Positions 1 to 4,392 of a stretch of DNA of 5,194 bases are shown here, in pieces. Where the stretch lies: the NCBI GenBank assembly GCA_013203365.1, contig JABMQG010000289.1, positions 1 to 5,194 on the forward strand, written 5' to 3'. The notes beneath the pieces were generated by a model, which was given only the letters and a program-made list of their open reading frames with translations, searched no databases and was not told where the DNA came from. The position numbers and the translations under genes are program-made. This DNA comes from Planctomycetota bacterium. GTDB taxonomy: Bacteria > Planctomycetota > Phycisphaerae > SM23-33 > FEN-1343. Within the stretch, counting starts at the first letter, position 1. Every line of letters starts with the position of its first letter.

Positions 1-536
1 CACTCGCTGTTGACGATTGCCACGGGCCCAACCTCGATAGATGTTGCCCCGATGGCGGAGACGTCGATGCAGACCTGCCCGCAAAGCTGGCCGCTGACGG
101 TTGCGCTGATCTCCCGCCTGCCCGGCTGGGCGACGGCCGGGACGGTCATCGGCAGGTATATGACGGCCCGCGTCTTGTAGACGTAGTTGACGATTCTTTC
201 TGAGCCAAGGTCGGTCTGGTAACTCTGGTCCGGCGACCAGAGAACCTCGCCGACGAGCAGACCCCTAGCTTCGACGGCGACCTTGGCGGGTTTGACGATC
301 TCACCGGGGGAGGGACTGTAATAAACCCAGCCGTCGCCGATCAGTATCTCGACGGCGACGTGAAAGTCCTGTCCGGCGGTGACTGTGCTGTGCGAGGCGA
401 CGGCCCTGACCCGCAGCCCGGCGGCGGGAAACAATATCGGCGCAGACCCGGAAACTAGCAGGTCGCTCTGCTGCCCGCAAACCGATGCGACCACTGAAAA
501 AAACACACCCACCAGAACCGTCAGGCGTTTCACCAT
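1..536 (-). CDS. DsbD-like thiol:disulfide interchange protein, N-terminal part (cut by left edge)
   Basis: The reading frame stays open from an ATG at 536 to the left edge, giving 178 residues with no stop. The first residues form a signal peptide: MVKR, a hydrophobic stretch at about 5-19, then VCGQQ. The rest resembles the DsbD alpha (N-terminal, periplasmic) domain. It has the GWVYYSPSPGE segment at 69-79 (family pattern: W, aromatic, then P-G), an LWSP strand at 99-102, a VNYVYKTRAVIYLP strand at 116-129, and a cysteine pair C152/C156 in SGQLCGQVC. In the family this domain passes electrons to periplasmic partners such as thioredoxin-like proteins, fed by a membrane domain that would lie beyond the edge. 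The start at 536 is preferred over the in-frame ATG at 542 because GAGGAG (543-548) lies six bases upstream of 536 but directly abuts 542. It lies 96 bases downstream of fprA on the same strand. Whether the full protein has the transmembrane and C-terminal thioredoxin domains cannot be seen; it could be a single-domain relative. Confidence 0.72.
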   Translation of the reverse strand, partial: MVKRLTVLVGVFFSVVASVCGQQSDLLVSGSAPILFPAAGLRVRAVASHSTVTAGQDFHVAVEILIGDGWVYYSPSPGEIVKPAKVAVEARGLLVGEVLWSPDQSYQTDLGSERIVNYVYKTRAVIYLPMTVPAVAQPGRREISATVSGQLCGQVCIDVSAIGATSIEVGPVAIVNSE

Positions 537-542
537 CGCCAT

Positions 543-548
543 CTCCTC
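543..548 (-). promoter_or_regulatory. Ribosome binding site of the DsbD-like gene
   Basis: GAGGAG reads on the minus strand six bases before the ATG at 536. It touches the alternative ATG at 542 with no spacing, so it decides the start in favour of 536. Confidence 0.6.
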
Positions 549-632
549 GCCGGCCCCCAAGTGCAAGACTGACAGGACTGCTGGTCAAGAACAGGCGGCG
601 GCTTTGTCTATAGTCTGCGTCTGTGCCTGATG

Positions 633-1859
633 CTACTTCGATGCGGCTAGTTTTAGTTTTAATTCAAGTGCCTCAGCCAGCTTGCAGCCCCACTGTCGGC
701 ACCGCCCAAGCGCCTCATCGTCGGGCACGTAGTTGATTCGCAACGGCTCTGCCGCCGTCTCGATGCCCATCTCACCCAACATGGCATCCAATTGCCGCGG
801 TGCCTCTCCACTCCAGCCGTAGGAGCCAAAGGCTGCCCCGACAATGCACTTCGCCTTCAGGCCCTTCAGATAGCACATCGCGTCGGCCACGGACGGGAAG
901 ATGCAGTTATTGATGGTCGGCGATCCGACGACCAGCGCGCCGGCGTCGAGCAATTCGCCGGCCAGGTCGCTACGGTGCGAGGCGCTCATCGACATCAGTT
1001 TGACCTTCACGCCGCCGGCGGCCAGACCCTCGCCAATGGCACGAGCCATCTTCGCCGTGCTGCCCCACATGGTGTCGTAGAACACGACGGCCTTGCTGGC
1101 GGGCCTTCGCTCGGCCCAGTTCGCGTATAAACCGAGAATCATCTCGATGTCCTGCTTCTTCCGCCATATCGGGCCGTGGTCTGGCGCGACCATGCCGAGT
1201 TCCAGGCCCAGGTTGGCCAGTTTCTCCAGCGCAGCGGCGACGAACGGCGACAAGGGAAGCAGTATGTTGGCGTAGTACTTTGCGGCCTCGTAGTCCAGAA
1301 CCCACCTGTCCACCTCGTCAGCAAACCGTTCATAACTGGCCAGGTGCATTCCGAACGCGTCTTGAGAGAACAGCAGCTTGGCCTCGTGCAGGTAGCTGAC
1401 CATGCTGTCGGGCCAGTGGCACATGCGGGTCTCCGCAAACGACAGCTTCATGTTGCCCAGGTCTAGGCCGTCGCCGTCGCCGACAACGGTGATCTCCCGG
1501 TCCATGTGGAAATGGCCGGCCAAGGCCTTCTGGCCCATCTTCGAGGCAAAGACCTTCTCCGGCTTGACGGCGGCGATCGCCTCGCACAGGCAGCCGGTAT
1601 GGTCCATCTCCGAATGGTTGGATACGACGTAGTCGATCCTCTCCGGCTCGATCACCGAGGCTATCCGGGCGAACATCTCATCCGCAAATGGCCGCTTGAC
1701 GGTGTCGATCAGCGCGACTTTATCGGCGAGGATCAGGAACGCATTGTACGTCGTGCCGCGGCTTGTCAGATAGCCGTGAAAGTTCCGCACGTCCCAGTCG
1801 ATGGCGCCGACCCAGTAGACGCCGTCGGTTACCTTGACGGCCTTGAAAAGCTGGTTCAT
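633..1859 (-). CDS. fprA: Flavodiiron protein (A-type, oxygen/nitric oxide reductase)
   Basis: This 408-residue protein has the usual length and two-domain layout of class A flavodiiron proteins. Residues 1 to about 250 are the metallo-beta-lactamase-like diiron domain. The expected metal ligands are all present: H82, E84, D86 and H87 in NHSEMDHTG, H148 in MCHWPD, D167 in SQDAFG, and H228 in APDHGPIW. Residues from about 255 are a flavodoxin domain with the FMN phosphate loop YDTMWGST (261-268), GSPTINN (312-318) and GSYGWSG (345-351). The family reduces O2 to water and/or NO to N2O in the cytoplasm with electrons from rubredoxin or similar donors. No rubredoxin or flavin reductase domain is fused at the C-terminus. 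The HGYLTSRGTTYNA segment (28-40) is typical of the family. Which substrate dominates cannot be read from the sequence. It starts 30 bases after the rubrerythrin stop, so co-transcription is likely. The ribosome site is weak (GGGCGGGA about 7-8 bases before the ATG). Stop is TAG. Confidence 0.96.
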   Translation of the reverse strand: MNQLFKAVKVTDGVYWVGAIDWDVRNFHGYLTSRGTTYNAFLILADKVALIDTVKRPFADEMFARIASVIEPERIDYVVSNHSEMDHTGCLCEAIAAVKPEKVFASKMGQKALAGHFHMDREITVVGDGDGLDLGNMKLSFAETRMCHWPDSMVSYLHEAKLLFSQDAFGMHLASYERFADEVDRWVLDYEAAKYYANILLPLSPFVAAALEKLANLGLELGMVAPDHGPIWRKKQDIEMILGLYANWAERRPASKAVVFYDTMWGSTAKMARAIGEGLAAGGVKVKLMSMSASHRSDLAGELLDAGALVVGSPTINNCIFPSVADAMCYLKGLKAKCIVGAAFGSYGWSGEAPRQLDAMLGEMGIETAAEPLRINYVPDDEALGRCRQWGCKLAEALELKLKLAASK

Positions 1860-1889
1860 TATAGTTTCCCGCCCAATTGTCCCCTATTT

Positions 1890-2366
1890 CTACAGGGCCT
1901 TTAGTTGCTTGGTCAGTTCCACTACATGGCCTATTTCCTGCCTTATGATCCCGTCGATCCTGTCCTTGCCGACCGAGCTGGGAACCACTTCCTTCATGCT
2001 CTGGTAGAAGACTATGGAATCCTTTTCCATGCCTATGGCCTTATTAAACAACTCTTCGATGGGTTGGCTTGACTGGAAAGTCTCGGTCGGCTTGCCGCCG
2101 AAGATCTCCCCGGCGACCATCGCTTGCAGGTAAAGCGCCGCCTCATTGTCCGGGTCGGCCGTGATTGGCCCTCTCTCGGCCTTGGTCAATTCCGCTCGCA
2201 TGGCCGCAAAAGTCTTCTCGTGGTCGTCTTCCATACTTGCCAGGTGTTCCAGCAGAGCCCGGCTTTGGCCGTCGGTCGACTTTGCGGCGGCGCGGTAGAA
2301 CTTCGCGCCGTTTCGCTCGATTTGCTCTGCCATCTCGAAGATTTCGTCTGCGTTGAAAGTAATCAT
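1890..2366 (-). CDS. Rubrerythrin-like ferritin-fold diiron protein without rubredoxin domain
   Basis: The start at 2366 gives 158 residues. An in-frame ATG at 2387 would add seven residues but would include the ribosome site in the coding region; AGGAG (2372-2376) sits five bases before 2366, so 2366 is chosen. The protein is a four-helix ferritin-like bundle with two half-motifs: E17 plus E46-x2-H49 (SMEDDHEK), and E114 plus E144-x2-H147 (RQEIGHVVE). These match the diiron ligands of rubrerythrins. The C-terminal rubredoxin-type FeS4 domain of classical rubrerythrin is absent; the protein ends at KQLKAL. Rubrerythrins reduce H2O2 to water in the cytoplasm of anaerobes. It is followed after 30 bases by fprA, so peroxide and O2/NO removal would be expressed together. 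The exact subfamily, and the use of peroxide rather than another substrate, is inferred. Confidence 0.9.
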   Translation of the reverse strand: MITFNADEIFEMAEQIERNGAKFYRAAAKSTDGQSRALLEHLASMEDDHEKTFAAMRAELTKAERGPITADPDNEAALYLQAMVAGEIFGGKPTETFQSSQPIEELFNKAIGMEKDSIVFYQSMKEVVPSSVGKDRIDGIIRQEIGHVVELTKQLKAL

Positions 2367-2371
2367 ACCAT

Positions 2372-2376
2372 CTCCT
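2372..2376 (-). promoter_or_regulatory. Ribosome binding site of the rubrerythrin gene
   Basis: AAAAGGAG reads on the minus strand, five bases before the ATG at 2366. It is a near-ideal Shine-Dalgarno sequence and rules against the longer start at 2387. Confidence 0.75.
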
Positions 2377-2444
2377 TTTCTATGCACTGCTTCTGACCTC
2401 GTTCATTCCGATGGCAGACCCCGATGGACGGCCGACCACGCTTC

Positions 2445-2473
2445 ATTGTATCCGCCGGCAAGCGCTACGCCAA
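2445..2473 (-). promoter_or_regulatory. Predicted sigma70-type promoter of the rubrerythrin-fprA operon
   Basis: On the minus strand TTGGCG (2473-2468) is followed after exactly 17 bases by TACAAT (2450-2445). These match the consensus boxes TTGACA and TATAAT at 4 of 6 and 5 of 6 positions. The predicted start point near 2438 leaves a leader of about 70 bases before the rubrerythrin ATG. I see no obvious PerR or FNR palindrome overlapping it. This would let rubrerythrin and fprA be expressed independently of the upstream thioredoxin gene. Confidence 0.5.
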
Positions 2474-2550
2474 GTTCCACGACCGGGAACCCGATCCGCC
2501 GGCCGGTGGACTTGCAGGCCCATAATGCATGACGACCCGCCGAATATGAA

Positions 2551-2578
2551 TTGGAAAGTAACGGTCCAACCCGGACCG
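2551..2578 (-). terminator. Possible weak intrinsic terminator after the thioredoxin gene
   Basis: On the minus strand CGGTCC-GGGTT-GGACCG forms a perfect six-base-pair stem with a five-base loop (2578-2562), followed by TTACTTTCCAA. The stem is GC-rich, but the T tract is interrupted, so termination may be partial. It lies 80 bases past the thioredoxin stop and before the predicted rubrerythrin promoter, where a terminator would be expected. Confidence 0.3.
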
Positions 2579-2658
2579 GCCTGAATGCGGTCAACCGATG
2601 CCGGCTATGCCTTGCTATGGCCAATCTATCCGTCCCGTCCGGTGAATTTCGAGGCAGC

Positions 2659-3183
2659 CTAGCTTTTTCCCAGCGCTGAATTCAGAGCGGACCGGTAGTC
2701 CTCGGCGGCGTGAAGGCCTATAAGTGTCTTGGCAGGCTTGCCTTTGCTGAAGATCATCACGGTCGGGTAGGCCTCGACGCCGTATTCCGTCATCAGCTGG
2801 TCTGATTTGTCGCCGTTCACCCTCACGAACTTCACACTGGAGCCGTATTCGTTGGCCAACTGATCTATCGTGGGCGCCAAGACCTTGCAAGGCCCGCACC
2901 AGGTTGCGTAAAAGTCGACCAGCACAGGCTGGTCCGCCTTCAGCACCGTGGTATTGAACTGCTCGGGCGTGGTCACTTCGACGATTTGCCCGTGGGCGTT
3001 CCCACCGGTTCCAACGAGCCCCGTCTTGTCGGCTGCCTTGGAATTATCTTCTCTGCAACCCGCCATTGAAATCATCAGCGACAAGGCCGCCGCGATGGCC
3101 GCCGCAACAAAAACACACTCGGCCCGATCGCTCAATCGCCGTAACCTGCCGCCACCAACCTCTCCACGAATAGAAGCTTCCAT
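2659..3183 (-). CDS. Thioredoxin-fold lipoprotein (exported)
   Basis: The 174-residue protein has a complete thioredoxin domain at about residues 66-174: VLVDFYATWCGPCK with the active-site pair C96/C99, and the cis-proline P140 in EAYPTVMIF. Before it is an N-terminal export signal: a long basic lead (about 21 residues), a hydrophobic core AAAIAAALSLMISM (about 27-40) and a lipobox-like MAGC with the acylated cysteine at 43, followed by a polar, Gly-rich linker (44-65). This predicts a membrane-anchored thioredoxin facing the periplasm. The WCGPC motif is that of reducing thioredoxins, so it likely keeps exported thiols reduced and would need a membrane electron carrier such as DsbD; a DsbD-like gene lies downstream on the same strand. 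The ATG at 3183 has AGGTG four bases upstream. A GTG at 3201 is possible but would overlap that site. The n-region is unusually long for a lipoprotein signal. Stop is TAG. Confidence 0.88.
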   Translation of the reverse strand: MEASIRGEVGGGRLRRLSDRAECVFVAAAIAAALSLMISMAGCREDNSKAADKTGLVGTGGNAHGQIVEVTTPEQFNTTVLKADQPVLVDFYATWCGPCKVLAPTIDQLANEYGSSVKFVRVNGDKSDQLMTEYGVEAYPTVMIFSKGKPAKTLIGLHAAEDYRSALNSALGKS

Positions 3184-3199
3184 GATGCACCTGCCTTTC

Positions 3200-3210
3200 A
3201 CACTTAGTGT
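3200..3210. promoter_or_regulatory. Palindrome upstream of the thioredoxin gene, possible operator
   Basis: ACACT-T-AGTGT is a perfect 11-base palindrome lying 17-27 bases before the thioredoxin ATG. Its inner part TTAGTGTC (3204-3211) recurs inverted as GACACTAA at 3256-3263, 44 bases away. A protein could bind both, or the near copy could fold in the mRNA just ahead of the ribosome site. The binding factor is unknown. Confidence 0.3.
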
Positions 3211-3377
3211 CCCCTGGTTTGCATTTTTGCATTGAAATATCTAATGTCTGTCTGTGACACTAATAGAAGGCCACGGCTTCTCTTGGCTGCTCACTTATGC
3301 ACGCTCACTCCCTATTGACATTACGCTGTAGCTGCCCGGCTGTTCGCCATGTTCCGATGTTGCCGGAGATACAGTAT

Positions 3378-3386
3378 ATTATACCA
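3378..3386 (-). promoter_or_regulatory. Possible extended -10 promoter for the thioredoxin gene
   Basis: On the minus strand TGGTATAAT carries a perfect TATAAT box (3383-3378) preceded by the extended -10 TG. No good -35 box lies 16-18 bases upstream, which extended -10 promoters tolerate. The start point would be near 3371, giving a long leader of about 190 bases. The same bases form part of the palindrome GTATATTATAC. Confidence 0.3.
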
Positions 3387-3443
3387 CCCCTCCTATGCGG
3401 CCCCGTGCTTCGCAGCCAGGGCAACCAAAAGAATTTTGCTCCA

Positions 3444-3459
3444 CTTGACGCAGGTCAAG
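3444..3459. promoter_or_regulatory. CRP/FNR-family operator, HcpR-like (TTGAC-N4-GTCAA)
   Basis: CTTGAC-GCAG-GTCAAG is a perfect inverted repeat with six-base arms. FNR sites read TTGAT-N4-ATCAA; the TTGAC-N4-GTCAA form is, to my knowledge, the one described for HcpR, the NO/nitrosative-stress regulator that controls hcp and the ferredoxin-like gene frdX. Its centre (3451/3452) falls at -41.5 from the start point predicted by the -10 box at 3481-3486, the standard class II activating position. The regulator gene itself is not in the window. Confidence 0.68.
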
Positions 3460-3480
3460 AGCCCGCAAGGCAATGCAGGC

Positions 3481-3486
3481 TATTAT
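3481..3486 (+). promoter_or_regulatory. -10 box of the ferredoxin-hcp promoter
   Basis: TATTAT precedes a predicted start point near 3493, leaving a leader of about 40 bases before the ferredoxin ATG. The -35 region is replaced by the right part of the HcpR-like palindrome, as expected for an activator-dependent promoter. Confidence 0.5.
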
Positions 3487-3494
3487 TAGGGTGT

Positions 3495-3512
3495 CTGGCC
3501 GGTAGCGGCCGG
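3495..3512 (+). other. Hairpin in the ferredoxin-hcp leader
   Basis: GGCCG-GTAG-CGGCC pairs perfectly around a four-base loop and extends by a T-G and a C-G pair to seven base pairs. It lies at the 5' end of the predicted mRNA and about eight bases before the ribosome site GGAG (3520-3523). It could stabilise the transcript or modulate translation; function is not shown. Confidence 0.3.
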
Positions 3513-3532
3513 CATTATCGGAGCTTATTGCG

Positions 3533-4324
3533 ATGAAAAAGCGGACACGAAATATCGTAAGAATCGACGAAGACAAATGCGACGGCTGCGGGCTGTGCGT
3601 GCCGGATTGTGCCGAGGGTGCGATCCGACTTGTCGATGGCAAGGCCCGCCTGGTGGCCGAGCAATTCTGTGACGGCCTGGGTAACTGCCTTGGCGCCTGC
3701 CCCAACGACGCCATTACGATCGAACAGGCCCCTGTCGATGAATTCGACGAACATGCGGTCCGGGCGCATCTGCAGCATCTCGCAGCACACAAGTCCGCAG
3801 CCGCCGTCAGCCAGACCCACCCGGCCGACGGCGAGGATAAGCTGGCCTGCGGCTGCCCGGGCACAATGATGCGGAAGCTGCAAGTCGCCCCTTCAGCCTG
3901 CCAAACAGCCGACGCTCGCACGGGCAGCGAGGTGCGCCCGTCGCGCCTAGGCCACTGGCCGATACAACTGACGCTGCTGCCGATGAAGGGCCAGATGTGG
4001 GAAGATGCGGACGTCCTCCTGGCAGCCGACTGCGTCGGATTCGCCATGCCGGACTTCCACGATCGGCTGCTGGGCGGCAAGACCCTCGCGGTGGCATGCC
4101 CAAAACTGGACGACATTGAGGCGCATATTGAGAAGCTTGCCTCGATCTTCGCCAACAACACCGTTCGGTCTCTGACCATAGCGCACATGGAGGTGCCGTG
4201 TTGTGCTACAATAATGGCCGCTGTCGGTCAGGCCCTCGAACTGTCTGGTCGAACGGACATTCCCGTACGCGAGTTGACGATCGGTATTGACGGATCGATA
4301 GTCAATCAGGGGTATCTGAAATGA
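3533..4324 (+). CDS. Ferredoxin-like Fe-S protein adjacent to hcp (FrdX-like)
   Basis: This 263-residue protein begins with a ferredoxin domain. A full [4Fe-4S] motif C16-x2-C19-x2-C22-x3-C26 (KCDGCGLCVPDC) is followed by C46, C52 and C56 (FCDGLGNCLGACP), where the second cysteine of a standard motif is replaced by glycine 49. An acidic/His linker (about 66-102) leads to CGCPG (106-110) and a C-terminal domain of about 125 residues with LLAADCVGFAMPDFH (162-176), ACPKLDD (188-194) and MEVPCC (219-224). I recognise this arrangement as a family commonly encoded beside hcp in anaerobes. It is probably a cytoplasmic electron carrier or accessory protein for Hcp; the reaction of the C-terminal domain is unknown. 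GGAG sits nine bases before the ATG. hcp follows after 68 bases, probably in the same operon, under the HcpR-like site upstream. Stop is TGA. Confidence 0.88.
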   Translation: MKKRTRNIVRIDEDKCDGCGLCVPDCAEGAIRLVDGKARLVAEQFCDGLGNCLGACPNDAITIEQAPVDEFDEHAVRAHLQHLAAHKSAAAVSQTHPADGEDKLACGCPGTMMRKLQVAPSACQTADARTGSEVRPSRLGHWPIQLTLLPMKGQMWEDADVLLAADCVGFAMPDFHDRLLGGKTLAVACPKLDDIEAHIEKLASIFANNTVRSLTIAHMEVPCCATIMAAVGQALELSGRTDIPVRELTIGIDGSIVNQGYLK

Positions 4325-4392
4325 CGGCCTGGCTTGTAAAGACCACCAGTGGCACATAATTTACCGAGATACTCATTAAAAAGGAATCGATC

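Larger units (their letters stand above)
2367..2658. other. Intergenic region between thioredoxin and rubrerythrin genes
   Basis: This 292-base stretch holds the rubrerythrin promoter and ribosome site and the candidate terminator stem. A 73-codon open frame on the minus strand (2624-2403) crosses it, but it overlaps the promoter, has low-complexity Arg/Gly/Ala-rich content typical of a chance frame, and resembles no family I know. I treat the stretch as non-coding. Confidence 0.55.
3184..3532. other. Divergent control region between thioredoxin and ferredoxin-hcp genes
   Basis: This 349-base non-coding stretch separates two outward-facing gene sets. From left to right it holds an 11-base palindrome near the thioredoxin start, a TTTGCAT direct repeat (3218-3224 and 3226-3232), a distal GACACTAA copy (3256-3263), an AT-rich palindrome GTATATTATAC (3374-3384), an HcpR/FNR-type palindrome (3444-3459), a -10 box and a leader hairpin. 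A 79-codon open frame at 3297-3536 crosses all the plus-strand signals and is rejected as a gene. Confidence 0.7.

Noticed and set aside
549..632. TTGACC/GTCAG-type repeat between fprA and the DsbD-like gene
   Set aside because: The arms are imperfect and ten bases apart, which does not fit an FNR/HcpR site; the -10 needed for a promoter is also poor.
2403..2624. 73-codon minus-strand open frame between the thioredoxin and rubrerythrin genes
   Set aside because: It overlaps a good promoter and a stem-loop, has no recognisable domain, and has a composition like out-of-frame GC-rich DNA.
3315..3320. Perfect TTGACA -35 box on the plus strand
   Set aside because: No acceptable -10 box lies 16-18 bases downstream (the 17-base position reads GGCTGT), and it is over 200 bases from the ferredoxin start.
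3297..3536. 79-codon plus-strand open frame in the divergent control region
   Set aside because: It runs over the HcpR-like operator, the -10 box and the ribosome site and even into the ferredoxin start; no family resemblance.
3379..4188. 269-codon minus-strand open frame opposite the ferredoxin-like gene
   Set aside because: The plus strand encodes a clear Fe-S protein with ordered cysteine motifs; the antisense frame is Ser/Arg/Ala-rich shadow coding.
4332..4362. Possible internal promoter (TTGTAA, 17 bases, TAATTT) ahead of hcp
   Set aside because: The -10 match is poor and the gap is short; co-transcription with the ferredoxin-like gene is simpler.
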